Source: Pseudomonas syringae
GTDB lineage: Bacteria > Pseudomonadota > Gammaproteobacteria > Pseudomonadales > Pseudomonadaceae
Assembly (NCBI RefSeq): GCF_023278085.1
Contig: NZ_CP066265.1
Location: forward strand, 124,001-188,000
Length of the DNA stretch: 64,000 bases
Direction: 5' to 3'
Shown: piece after piece, positions 18,295-28,049 of the stretch
How the letters are laid out: each line of letters begins with the position of its first letter
Numbering within the stretch: position 1 is the stretch's first letter
Notes under the pieces: model-generated
Database searches by the model: none
The model's input: the letters and a program-made list of their open reading frames with translations, nothing else
What the model was told of the DNA's origin: nothing
Program-made: the position numbers and the translations under genes

Positions 18295-20682
18295 CTACGC
18301 CCCCGGCACCAACCGTAAAACCCCTTCCGTATGCTCGGCCACGTCCTTCTCGCTGAAGCGCTGTGGCATGTACTCGCCACTCACAAAGGCTTTGGCCTGA
18401 TCCGAATAGTGTTTGTCGAACGGCACACCGCTCTGGCCAACCGGGTTGATCCCCAGGCTGTGTGCCGGGTCGGCGAAGTCGATCAGGCGGCGGGTCGAGG
18501 GGCCGTAGCCGACGGGCCACGGGGCAGGGCGGATACTGGATGACAGGTTGTTCGGCACTTCGTGGGTGCCGGGCGCTGCGTACGGGCCGACGTTGAAGAT
18601 TCTGTCCAGTGGCTTCTGCGAGCCCAGCGGATGACCTTGGGTCAGGGTGTGAGTCCTGCCCCAGACCCATTCATCCGGGTTGTTGCCATACAGCGACTTA
18701 AGGTGCGAAACACTGGCCCGCCAGGCGACTTTGACGGTGTTGGCGCGGCTTTCTTCATGGGGTGAATTGCGGTTGTTCCACCAGGGTGAGTCGGCATCGG
18801 CGGCCAGACGCGGCAGGGCGGAGTCCAGAACACGCGATGACAGCAGTGTGTCGAAGAACGCATCGCCCAGTTCGTCGTGGAAGGTCTCTTCAGTCAAATC
18901 GAACAGGAACTGGTTGAACAGCGTGGCGCCGACCGAATCGACCGGGTAATCACCTTTCCAGTTGGCCAGCCGCTCGACAAGGGCGAGTTCGTCCGGGTCG
19001 CTGACAACGCTGCGCAATACGGGTAGCAGCGGTTTGAGAATGCTCGGCGCGTAATCGGTCTGTGTCCCCAGCTGTAAGGCCTTGTTGGCGTTCAGGTCCC
19101 ACTTCACCGTCGAATCGCTCAATTGCCGGTTCAGTTGCTGGCCACGTTCTGCCGGGTTGTAATAGCCCGGAATCGGCATGCCGGTCGGCGATGCCGGCTG
19201 GAAGTTGGCGGACACGATATAACCCCGCGCCGGGTTTTCTTCGTGCGGGTTGGCGCTGAACGGGTAGAAGCCGAGTTTATCGGCCTGCGCCGTGCTGCCG
19301 TCCAGAATGAATGCAGGGTTGACGCCTTGCGGGCGGACCGGCAATTGCGCCGCTGCCCACCAGCCGATATCGCCCTTGGCATTGGCCCAGACGATATTGA
19401 GTCCCGGCGACTGGATCTTCTTGGCGGCGCTGCGCATCTTCTCCAGCGTGTCGGCGCGGTTGGCCTCGTAGAAGCCATCAAGCACCGGGTTGGCGGACAC
19501 CAGGAATGACCACCACATCGCAATCGGTGCCTGACCGGCGTTCTTGCCCACCACATTGTTGATGATCGGACCGTGCGGCGACTCCAGCAGCGTCAGGTTA
19601 ACGGGCTGCTGGCCTTTGACCGCGATCTGCTGCTCGGTGCGGGTCATGTCCACCCATTGGCCGTGGTACCAGACCTGATTCGGGTTCTCGGGGTTGGTCT
19701 TTTCGGCGATCAGGTCCACGTCGTCGTTCTGGAACATGGTCAGGCTCCAGCCGAAGTCCAGGTTGTGACCCAGAAACGCGAACGGGTTGAGCGCCGGAAA
19801 GTGCCCGTACAGCTCGAAACCCGGTGCCGACAACTGCGCTTCGTACCACACCGACGGCACTGAGAAGCGAATGTGCGGATCACCCGCGAGGATCGGCTTG
19901 CCACTTTGCGTACGGCTGCCGGAAATCACCCAGGCATTGCTGCCTTCGAACTGCGGCAGGCCTGCGTCTTCGAGCGCCTTGTGGCTCAACTGCGCCAGCT
20001 GGTTCAGGCTTTTCCAGTCCGCGCTGGCCAGTGCCGGTTTCGAGTCGAGCATGCCGTCCGGGTGCCAGTCCAGATCGAACACGTTCAGGTACTGCGGCCC
20101 CAGTTGATCACGCACGTAGGTCAGCAGCGGCTCGGTCCTGAACGCCGCGGCAAAGCTGTAAGCCAGATAGCCACCCACGCTGACGGTGTCTTCGGTGGTG
20201 AAACGGCGCCTGGGGATGCCCAGTACGTCGAACTCCATCGGCTTCGCGTGGGTGTCCTGATATTGGTTGATACCGTCGATGTAAGCTTCCAGCGCTTTCC
20301 AGGTCGGTGTGTTCTTATCCTGACGGGCGACATAGGCATCGGCGTGCTCACGAATGCGCAGGCTGCGAAACAGTTTGTCGGTCTCTACCAGGTTCGGCCC
20401 CAGGATTTCGGCCAGCTCGCCACGTGCCAGACGACGCAGCATTTCCATCTGGAACAGCCGGTCCTGCGCGTGGGCGTAACCCAGCGCACGGTACAGATCC
20501 GCTTCGTTTTCAGCCCGTATGTGCGGGACGCCGCGCTCATCGTAACGCAGGGTGACAGGCGCCTGAAGGCGGCTCATTGCGATCTCGCCGTCACGGACCG
20601 GCTGCTTGCTGTTTATGTACCAGCCAGCGCCGCCAGCGAGAATGGCAATAATGATGGCAAGAATGACGAGACTGCGTTTCAT
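18295..20682 (-). CDS. hacB: Penicillin acylase-family N-terminal nucleophile hydrolase, HacB/QuiP-like
   Basis: A 795-residue precursor of the Ntn-hydrolase family that includes acyl-homoserine-lactone acylases. The N-terminus has a Lys-Arg start and a single hydrophobic segment (residues 4-23), so the protein is exported or membrane anchored. An alpha chain follows, then the self-cleavage site before Ser248 in QFEGSNAWVISGSRTQSGKPILAGDPHI. In the family that Ser becomes the N-terminal nucleophile of the beta chain. The ATG at 20682 begins the signal sequence; longer frames add 21 unrelated residues. Size and context resemble P. syringae HacB, but substrate (AHL or other N-acyl compounds) cannot be read from the sequence, so the symbol is tentative. 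Confidence 0.75.
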   Translation of the reverse strand: MKRSLVILAIIIAILAGGAGWYINSKQPVRDGEIAMSRLQAPVTLRYDERGVPHIRAENEADLYRALGYAHAQDRLFQMEMLRRLARGELAEILGPNLVETDKLFRSLRIREHADAYVARQDKNTPTWKALEAYIDGINQYQDTHAKPMEFDVLGIPRRRFTTEDTVSVGGYLAYSFAAAFRTEPLLTYVRDQLGPQYLNVFDLDWHPDGMLDSKPALASADWKSLNQLAQLSHKALEDAGLPQFEGSNAWVISGSRTQSGKPILAGDPHIRFSVPSVWYEAQLSAPGFELYGHFPALNPFAFLGHNLDFGWSLTMFQNDDVDLIAEKTNPENPNQVWYHGQWVDMTRTEQQIAVKGQQPVNLTLLESPHGPIINNVVGKNAGQAPIAMWWSFLVSANPVLDGFYEANRADTLEKMRSAAKKIQSPGLNIVWANAKGDIGWWAAAQLPVRPQGVNPAFILDGSTAQADKLGFYPFSANPHEENPARGYIVSANFQPASPTGMPIPGYYNPAERGQQLNRQLSDSTVKWDLNANKALQLGTQTDYAPSILKPLLPVLRSVVSDPDELALVERLANWKGDYPVDSVGATLFNQFLFDLTEETFHDELGDAFFDTLLSSRVLDSALPRLAADADSPWWNNRNSPHEESRANTVKVAWRASVSHLKSLYGNNPDEWVWGRTHTLTQGHPLGSQKPLDRIFNVGPYAAPGTHEVPNNLSSSIRPAPWPVGYGPSTRRLIDFADPAHSLGINPVGQSGVPFDKHYSDQAKAFVSGEYMPQRFSEKDVAEHTEGVLRLVPGA

Positions 20683-20972
20683 CCGGTTTCTCTGTAATGG
20701 CGCAGTGAATGGCGCGAGGCATGGGTGCAGGCTATGGTTGTGCAATACGGCAGCAGACTGACATGCAGCTCAAGCGAACACCGCTCGAAAGCCTACCGCG
20801 ATCGCGTGCAGAGCAAACATGAAGATCTTGTCAGCTACCGTGCAGGCGCGTGGCGACAGACTGATTCCTGATTGAAGCGTACGATTGCAGAGGCGCAGCT
20901 TGCCATGCCTCTGCATACAGAAGAATATCGTTACACAATTTTACCCACCGTTTGCCGGAATCTGGAAGCCAC

Positions 20973-21914
20973 ATGTCCGCCACGTTTGCCCCCGATAAAC
21001 TGCGCGCCAGCCTGCTGCCGCTGAATATCATCGATCCGCTTTCCATGGACGGGCTGGCCTATCAGCGCTTCTACGGTCTTGCCGGACTGGGCGGTGTAAG
21101 TGTCGTACGCAGTTGGCTAGGGCGTCTCGACGTCGCGGGCTACGAAATTGTCGGGCAGGTGTGGTTACCTGACAGCCCGGTTGCCACGCTGTTTCTGTTT
21201 CACGGCTTTTACGACCACATGGGTCTGTACCGGCATGTCATCGAGTGGGCGCTGGATCAACGATTTGCAGTGATTGCCTGTGATTTGCCGGGGCATGGGC
21301 TGTCCAGCGGCCGTCGCGCCAGTATCAACGACTTCGCCGAGTACCAGCTGGTGTTGCAACGCCTGCTGCTCGAAGCCGAAGGCCTTGGGCTGCCGCATCC
21401 CTGGCACTTGTGCGGACAAAGCATGGGTGGCGCCGTTGTGGTGGATCACCTGCTTCATCACGGTGCGGACACGCCTGCGCAAGGTGAAGTGATCCTGCTG
21501 GCGCCACTGGTGAGGCCAAGAGCCTGGGGCTGGTCGCGTTTCAGCTATCACCTGCTTAAGCCGTTCGTGACCGGCATTGCCCGGCGCTTCACGGAAAACT
21601 CGAATGCTCCGGCGTTCCTGCCCTTTCTATTGGCAGACCCGTTACAGCCTGATCGCCTGCCGACTGCCTGGGTCGGCGCGCTGGAAAAGTGGATCAGGCG
21701 TATTGAAAGCGCACCGCGCAGCCAGCGCAGCCCGATCATCATTCAGGGTGAGGCAGACATGACGGTCGACTGGTCGCATAACCTGGCAGTCCTGAAAGAC
21801 AAGTTCAGCCAGCCGCAAGTCCTCATGCTCAGCCACGCCCGCCATCACCTGGCGAACGAATCGCCGGAAATGCGCGAGCGGTATTTCGACTACCTGTCCA
21901 CGCGAATGCTTTAA
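20973..21914 (+). CDS. Alpha/beta hydrolase, lysophospholipase-like
   Basis: A 313-residue serine hydrolase. The oxyanion HGF motif (LFLFHGFYDH), the nucleophile elbow G-Q-S-M-G-G in HLCGQSMGGAVVVDHL, a likely acid in QGEADMTVDW and a C-terminal His (HARHHLAN) make a complete triad. It resembles the monoacylglycerol lipase/lysophospholipase group. The ATG at 20973 follows TGGAAG; a TTG farther up is less likely. It is divergent from the acylase gene across about 290 bp. No signal peptide is seen. The physiological substrate is unknown. Confidence 0.82.
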   Translation: MSATFAPDKLRASLLPLNIIDPLSMDGLAYQRFYGLAGLGGVSVVRSWLGRLDVAGYEIVGQVWLPDSPVATLFLFHGFYDHMGLYRHVIEWALDQRFAVIACDLPGHGLSSGRRASINDFAEYQLVLQRLLLEAEGLGLPHPWHLCGQSMGGAVVVDHLLHHGADTPAQGEVILLAPLVRPRAWGWSRFSYHLLKPFVTGIARRFTENSNAPAFLPFLLADPLQPDRLPTAWVGALEKWIRRIESAPRSQRSPIIIQGEADMTVDWSHNLAVLKDKFSQPQVLMLSHARHHLANESPEMRERYFDYLSTRML

Positions 21915-22102
21915 AGCCTATCGGCCTTGCCGGCCTGCAACGCCTTCACCTGGCGGCGCAGGCGAGCGTTGTCGACGAACAGCACGACGACCATCAGCGC
22001 GCCGAGAACAGCAAACGCATCCTGCCCCAGAGAACTCCAGAACAGCCAGGCTAAAAACGCCATGACGACAGCGGTGGCGAGCAGGGCGATAGAGTCTTTC
22101 AT
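21911..22102 (-). CDS. Small two-helix membrane protein, possible immunity partner
   Basis: A 63-residue protein with two hydrophobic helices (about residues 5-24 and 30-46) and a basic, coiled tail (ARLRRQVKALQAGKADRL). Its start overlaps the stop of the upstream gene in ATGA, so the two are translationally coupled. Its stop also overlaps the end of the convergent hydrolase gene. By position and topology it could protect against the upstream candidate pore-former, as small membrane immunity proteins do. I do not recognise the family. Confidence 0.65.
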   Translation of the reverse strand: MKDSIALLATAVVMAFLAWLFWSSLGQDAFAVLGALMVVVLFVDNARLRRQVKALQAGKADRL

Positions 22103-22524
22103 ACGAAAGCCAGCCTGTGTCTGTAGCTGTCTCTACCGGGCGCTCTGGCGCTGTAGATGCCCGGATAAGCAGTCAGATAACGTGACAGCCATTCTGGTGC
22201 CAGATTGTGCTTTTGGGCAGTGAACAGCACTTCAGATAGGGATGTGCCGCCTGACAGGGTCCTACCCGTCGCGACCGCGATGCTTCCAATCACCGCGCCA
22301 GCGTAGAACGCTGCCGATACCGCACTGATTGCTGCCAATGCCTCGAGTCTCGTCGCTGCGCCGATAATCTCGCCCAGCGTGACAGTGGGACCCAGTTTTT
22401 CGATGGTCCCAAGTATTGTCGATGCGGTGCTTACCGCCGCAGTCAGCGAGCCGAACAAGGCTTCGGGAGCCGGAAGATTTAAAGCGTCCATGTTTTCTTT
22501 GAAGTACTTATAGAAGTCAGACAT
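22099..22524 (-). CDS. Small glycine/alanine-rich membrane-active protein, possible Tse4-like effector
   Basis: A 141-residue protein with no signal peptide and a strong ribosome binding site (AGGAGC). After a polar N-terminus (MSDFYKYFKENMDALNLP) come two Ala/Gly-rich hydrophobic stretches, at about residues 27-43 and 62-87. The second carries a GxxxG pattern in FYAGAVIGSIAVATG. The tail is polar and basic. Small, unsecreted, glycine-zipper proteins of this layout include type VI secretion pore-formers such as P. aeruginosa Tse4. The coupled small membrane gene downstream fits an immunity gene. The family link is from memory and pattern only. Confidence 0.6.
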   Translation of the reverse strand: MSDFYKYFKENMDALNLPAPEALFGSLTAAVSTASTILGTIEKLGPTVTLGEIIGAATRLEALAAISAVSAAFYAGAVIGSIAVATGRTLSGGTSLSEVLFTAQKHNLAPEWLSRYLTAYPGIYSARAPGRDSYRHRLAFV

Positions 22525-22545
22525 TGAAGCTCCTGCTATGTCGTT

Positions 22546-23304
22546 TTACGGTCCGGGATTCAAACTCGACGCACTTTGCCCGACTGCCAGCCCTGCGCGA
22601 ATCGCGGCCAGTGCGGCCTGGTAATAGGCTTTGCCTTCCGGGGACTCGGCGAAGGTCGAGAACTCTTCAAGCTCCGGGTCGGACAGGTCACGGTAGACGT
22701 ACAGCAGCGTGTTGTTCAGGTCGGCACTGATCTGCGCCATCAGGCGTTCGCGCTGGCCTTCGAGCATGCCCTGCGCCTGACCGCCACCCAGCAGGCCGGG
22801 GATCATCTGGCTCAGGCTGTCGGCTGCAACGCCGGCGATGGCAAGGCTGACTTCGGCACCGGCTTCTTTCGCGGGGAGCGCCTGGGCCAGGTGGCCGATC
22901 AGCAACTGACGGGTTGCATCTGCTTCGATGTGCGGCAGCCCTTGCGCGTGTTTGGCCAGTTGATCGGCGCGGGTGGCGGTCAGCTCCGCGTTGACGATTT
23001 TGCGGCCGAGCGGTGACTGGAAGAATTGCAGCGCAGGGGCAGGGTCCTTGAGGCTCTCGCGCAGACGCTTTGCGGCGCGTTGATCCATGGCCTGGGGGGC
23101 AAAACGCTGATTGCTGTTACTGACCAGCGCCTGATAAACCGCAGGCGGCAGGTTGCTGCTGTAGCGTTGCTGGGCAGCCTTGAGGGCATCGTTGAAATGC
23201 GCGCGTTGTTCCGGCCAGCCTGCAGCCTTGTACAACTGATCATAGCTGTCTGCCCAGACAGGCATGGTGCAGAACATCAACAACAAAACAAGCAAACGAC
23301 GCAT
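22546..23304 (-). CDS. DUF2059-domain secreted protein
   Basis: A 252-residue protein with a signal peptide (MRRLLVLLLMFCTMPVWA) ending near residue 18. The C-terminal half, with DLSDPELEEFSTFAESPEGKAYYQAALAAIRAGL, matches the DUF2059 pattern of periplasmic helical proteins of unknown function. The ATG at 23304 starts the signal peptide; the open frame upstream is ignored. It lies 21 bp before the candidate effector gene on the same strand, so the three genes may be one transcript. Confidence 0.75.
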   Translation of the reverse strand: MRRLLVLLLMFCTMPVWADSYDQLYKAAGWPEQRAHFNDALKAAQQRYSSNLPPAVYQALVSNSNQRFAPQAMDQRAAKRLRESLKDPAPALQFFQSPLGRKIVNAELTATRADQLAKHAQGLPHIEADATRQLLIGHLAQALPAKEAGAEVSLAIAGVAADSLSQMIPGLLGGGQAQGMLEGQRERLMAQISADLNNTLLYVYRDLSDPELEEFSTFAESPEGKAYYQAALAAIRAGLAVGQSASSLNPGP

Positions 23305-23436
23305 TGGGGACTCCTGTCGGCAGGCGGCTATTCTCCCGGTGTTAACGTGGATTTGTCGAGTTATGACTGCCTTTGGCGAATGAAATCTCACGCACATGAC
23401 GGCTTCCCTACGCGCGGCTGTCGGATTTCAGAGCTA

Positions 23437-24081
23437 ATGGATACTATGCTCGCCATGCGCATACCCTCTGACCATCCCTTGCTGCTGCGAATCGTCGACG
23501 ACCTGGCCGCCAATGGCTGGTCGCAGCAGAATATTTTCCTGCCCGAAGCTCTGACCCTTGAGCTGGAGCAGGAGTGCCGCAAACGTGCTGCCGAGGGCGA
23601 ACTTGAGCCTGCCGGTGTTGGCAAAGGGCCAGCGCTGGAGGTCCGCGAGGGGGTTCGTGGTGATCGCATCCAGTGGCTGGAGGCGGGTCAGGCTCAGTGC
23701 TGCGACAGCTATCTGGAGCTGATGGAAAGCTTGCGCGAGGCACTTAATCGCGGCCTGTTTCTGGGGCTCGATGATTACGAAAGCCATTTCGCGCTCTACC
23801 CGCCCGGGGCCTTCTATCTAAGGCATGTCGACCGCTTTCGCGATGACGACAAGCGCATGGTGTCAGCCGTTCTCTACCTTAATAACGCCTGGCTGCCGGA
23901 GCATGGCGGCCAGTTGCGCATGTACCTGAAGGATGACCTGGCGTATGACGTCCAGCCCACAGGCGGGTGTCTGGTGGTCTTCCTTTCCGGCGATATCCCT
24001 CACGAAGTCATGCCCGCGACTCGTGACCGGCTTTCCTTGACGGGCTGGTTCAGGCGTCGAGGTAACGAGCTGTTTCAGTGA
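23437..24081 (+). CDS. 2-oxoglutarate/Fe(II) prolyl hydroxylase-like protein (PPHD type)
   Basis: A protein of about 214 residues with the 2-His-1-carboxylate iron site (YLRHVDRF, then GDIPHEVMPA) and the 2-oxoglutarate-binding Arg in RDRLSLTGWFRRR. The block FALYPPGAFYLRHVDRFRDDDKRMVSAVLYLNNAWLPEHGGQLRMYL is like the Pseudomonas prolyl hydroxylase that modifies elongation factor Tu and resembles human PHD2. Starts at 23437, 23446 and 23455 are all possible and none has a strong ribosome binding site, so the first few residues are uncertain. It is divergent from the DUF2059 gene. Confidence 0.8.
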   Translation: MDTMLAMRIPSDHPLLLRIVDDLAANGWSQQNIFLPEALTLELEQECRKRAAEGELEPAGVGKGPALEVREGVRGDRIQWLEAGQAQCCDSYLELMESLREALNRGLFLGLDDYESHFALYPPGAFYLRHVDRFRDDDKRMVSAVLYLNNAWLPEHGGQLRMYLKDDLAYDVQPTGGCLVVFLSGDIPHEVMPATRDRLSLTGWFRRRGNELFQ

Positions 24082-24210
24082 TATTCATGTCTTGCTCATG
24101 AAAACTGTTTCATGAACGAAGCCTGCCGGCGGGCTATCGTGAGAATCCCTGAACCGGGAGTTCTGGTGCAGGTCGGACTTACGTCAATTGAATCTGGATC
24201 GGGAGCAATC

Positions 24211-24648
24211 ATGAAATCCTTATTTTCTGGAACGGCAGTGGCGGGCCTGTTGCTGAGCGCATCCATGCTGGTCAGCGCCGCCGACATGCCGCGTACTGCA
24301 TCGCCTGAAGGCGCGGAGGTGTACATCATCTCGCCCAAGGATGGCGAAACCGTGACTTCGCCGTTTACTGTGCAGTTCGGCCTGCGGGGCATGGGCGTCG
24401 CGCCTGCGGGTGTGGATGTTCCTGACACCGGTCATCATCACTTGCTGATCGACGTCAAAACCCAGCCAGCCATGGATGCGCCGTTACCAGTCAGCGACAA
24501 CATTCGCCACTTTGGCAAAGGCCAGACCGAAACCGAAATCAACCTGCCGCCAGGTCAGCACACCCTGCAATTGCTGATGGGCGATAAAGGCCACATGCCG
24601 CTCAACCCTCCGGTCGAATCGAAGAAGATCACGATCAATGTGAAGTAG
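24211..24648 (+). CDS. DUF4399-domain periplasmic protein
   Basis: A 145-residue protein with a signal peptide (MKSLFSGTAVAGLLLSASMLVSAA). The mature part AEVYIISPKDGETVTSPFTVQFGLRGMGVAPAG...TGHHHLLID and the LPPGQHTLQLLMGDKGHMPLNPPVESKKITI end match DUF4399. The HHH cluster hints at metal binding. GGGAGC precedes the ATG. The function is unknown. Confidence 0.82.
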   Translation: MKSLFSGTAVAGLLLSASMLVSAADMPRTASPEGAEVYIISPKDGETVTSPFTVQFGLRGMGVAPAGVDVPDTGHHHLLIDVKTQPAMDAPLPVSDNIRHFGKGQTETEINLPPGQHTLQLLMGDKGHMPLNPPVESKKITINVK

Positions 24649-24664
24649 GGGTATCAGCGCTTGT

Positions 24665-25170
24665 GTGACGCAGAGCGTCACGAACGGCATTCCCACGCTG
24701 GAGCGTGAGGAACGATAACCCCAACTATCGTGCGACGCTCTGCGTCGGCATGCAGTTCTGGACGCTCCGCGTCCGACTTCCAGGGTGATGGGTGACGCAG
24801 AGCGTCACGAACGGCATTCCCACGCCGGAGCGTGAGGAACGATAATCTCAACTATCGTGCGACGCTCTGCGTCGCGGCATGCAGCTCTGGACGCTCCGCG
24901 TCCGACTTCCAGGGTGATGGGTGACGCAGAGCGTCACGAACGGCATTCCCACGCTGGAGCGTGAGGAACGATAATCTCAACTATCGTGCGACGCTGCGCG
25001 TCGGCATGCGGTTCTGGACGCTCCGCGTCCGACTTCCAGAGTGATGGGCGACGCAGAGCGTCACGAACGGCATTCCCACGCTGGAGCGTGAGGAACGATA
25101 ATCTCAACTATCGTGCGACGCTCCGCGTCGGCATGCCGTTCTGGACGCTCTGCGTCCGGTCTTGAGCGGA
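24665..25170. repeat. Tandem array of a REP superunit, about 127 bp x 4
   Basis: Units beginning GTGACGCAGAGCGTCAC restart at 24665, 24792, 24921 and 25048, so the periods are 127, 129 and 127 bp. Each contains CCCACGCTGGAGCGTGAGGAACG, ATCGTGCGACGCTCTGCGTCG and GGACGCTCCGCGTCC palindromes. The unit uses the same palindromes as the 3.2-kb array in a different order and length. It lies between convergent genes (DUF4399 gene and serA). Confidence 0.95.
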
Positions 25171-25216
25171 AGGCGTGCCCATGCAGGGCATGAGCACGCT
25201 GATCAGAGCGAACGGA

Positions 25217-26446
<1,230 letters not shown>

Positions 26447-26518
26447 CTGCTTAAACCTGTGTCCCGGAGAAAATGGCAGGGGGTGGCCGGATCGGCGCTG
26501 GGCACGATTCACGGGGGG

Positions 26519-26534
26519 CGTATGCTAGCATACG
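26519..26534. promoter_or_regulatory. Perfect 16-bp palindrome between serA and the D-2-HG dehydrogenase gene
   Basis: CGTATGCTAGCATACG is its own reverse complement. It is flanked by a G-run on the left and a C-run on the right that could extend it into a longer RNA stem. It sits between two divergent, functionally coupled genes, so a shared operator is plausible. No regulator can be named. Confidence 0.55.
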
Positions 26535-26606
26535 AGCCCCGCGAAACCCCATTCCAGAACGTGAACCGTTCTCAGGATGCCCATGAATTGTCCGAGAGTT
26601 GAGTCG

Positions 26607-28001
26607 ATGACCGATCCCGCTTTGATTGATGAGCTCAAGACCCTGATCGCCCCCGGCAAAGTGCTGACTGACAGCGGTTCTCTGGAAACCTACGGCAAGG
26701 ACTGGACCAAGCAGTTCACCCCCGCGCCGCTGGCCATTGCGTTTCCCAAGACCACCGAACAGGTCCAGGCCATCGTGCGTTGGGCCAATGAGCGACATGT
26801 AGCGCTGGTGCCGTCTGGCGGGCGGACCGGGCTTTCCGCCGCAGCGGTGGCAGCCAATGGCGAAGTGGTCGTGTCATTCGATTACATGAACCAAGTGCTG
26901 GATCTGAACCTCACGGACCGCACGGCGGTCTGCCAGCCGGGCGTCATCACGCGTCAGTTGCAGGCGCTTGCCGAAGACAATGGCCTTTATTACCCGGTCG
27001 ACTTCGCCTCTTCGGGCTCCAGCCAGATCGGCGGTAATATCGGCACTAACGCAGGCGGTATCAAAGTCATTCGCTACGGCATGACCCGTAACTGGGTGGC
27101 GGGCCTCAAGGTCGTCACCGGCAAGGGCGACCTGCTGGAGCTGAATAAGGACCTGATCAAGAACGCTACCGGTTACGATCTGCGACAGCTGTTCATCGGC
27201 GCCGAGGGCACACTGGGTTTCGTGGTCGAGGCCACAATGCGTCTGGATCGCGCGCCGAAGAACCTCACCGCGATGGTGCTCGGCACTACCGACTTCAACT
27301 CGATCATGCCGGTGCTGCATGCCTTCCACGGCAAGCTCGACCTGACTGCTTTTGAATTCTTCTCGGACAAATCCTTCGCCCGGGTCATGGCGCGGGGTGA
27401 TGTGCCGTCGCCCTTCGAGACGCCGTGCCCGTTCTATGTGCTGCTGGAATTCGAAGCGACCACCGAAGACCTGGCCGATCAGGCCCTGGCGACTTTCGAG
27501 CACTGCGTCGAACAAGGCTGGGTGCTCGACGGCGTGATGAGTCAGAGCGAGCAGCAATTGCGCAACCTGTGGAAGCTGCGCGAATACATCTCCGAAACCA
27601 TCTCGCACTTCACACCGTACAAGAACGATATTTCGGTCACTGTCTCGAAAGTGCCACAATTTCTGGCTGAGATAGACGCGATCGTCGCCGAACATTACCC
27701 GGACTTCGAAGTGCTCTGGTACGGCCATATCGGCGACGGCAACCTGCACCTGAACATCCTCAAGCCCGAGAGCCTCGACAAGGACGAGTTCTTCGTCAAA
27801 TGTGCGCGGGTCAACAAGTGGGTGTTCGAGATCGTCGAGAAGTACAACGGCTCGATTTCCGCCGAGCACGGGGTCGGGATGACCAAGCGTGATTATTTGA
27901 CGTACAGTCGCTCGCCAGTCGAAATCGAATACATGAAGGCGTTGAAAGCGGTGTTCGACCCCAGCGGGATCATGAATCCCGGAAAAATCTTCGCCGTTTG
28001 A
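26607..28001 (+). CDS. FAD-dependent D-2-hydroxyglutarate dehydrogenase
   Basis: A 464-residue FAD-linked oxidase (VAO/PCMH fold with FAD-oxidase C domain). The FAD site PSGGRTGLSAAAVAANGEVVVSF, the GGNIGTNAGGIKVIRYGMTRNWV block and the metal-binding YGHIGDGNLHLNI and C-terminal SAEHGVGMTKR motifs match D2HGDH. The family oxidises D-2-hydroxyglutarate to 2-oxoglutarate, passing electrons to ETF. In Pseudomonas stutzeri this enzyme pulls SerA forward. The ATG at 26607 gives the family length. It is followed 48 bp later by an FAH-family gene. Confidence 0.9.
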   Translation: MTDPALIDELKTLIAPGKVLTDSGSLETYGKDWTKQFTPAPLAIAFPKTTEQVQAIVRWANERHVALVPSGGRTGLSAAAVAANGEVVVSFDYMNQVLDLNLTDRTAVCQPGVITRQLQALAEDNGLYYPVDFASSGSSQIGGNIGTNAGGIKVIRYGMTRNWVAGLKVVTGKGDLLELNKDLIKNATGYDLRQLFIGAEGTLGFVVEATMRLDRAPKNLTAMVLGTTDFNSIMPVLHAFHGKLDLTAFEFFSDKSFARVMARGDVPSPFETPCPFYVLLEFEATTEDLADQALATFEHCVEQGWVLDGVMSQSEQQLRNLWKLREYISETISHFTPYKNDISVTVSKVPQFLAEIDAIVAEHYPDFEVLWYGHIGDGNLHLNILKPESLDKDEFFVKCARVNKWVFEIVEKYNGSISAEHGVGMTKRDYLTYSRSPVEIEYMKALKAVFDPSGIMNPGKIFAV

Positions 28002-28049
28002 TCCGTCGCAATAATAAGCAGGCCACATCTATCAGCTTCAGGAGACGTC

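Noticed and set aside
24665..25170. CRISPR array
   Set aside because: The periods are 127-129 bp, the whole unit repeats with no unique spacers, and no cas genes are near.
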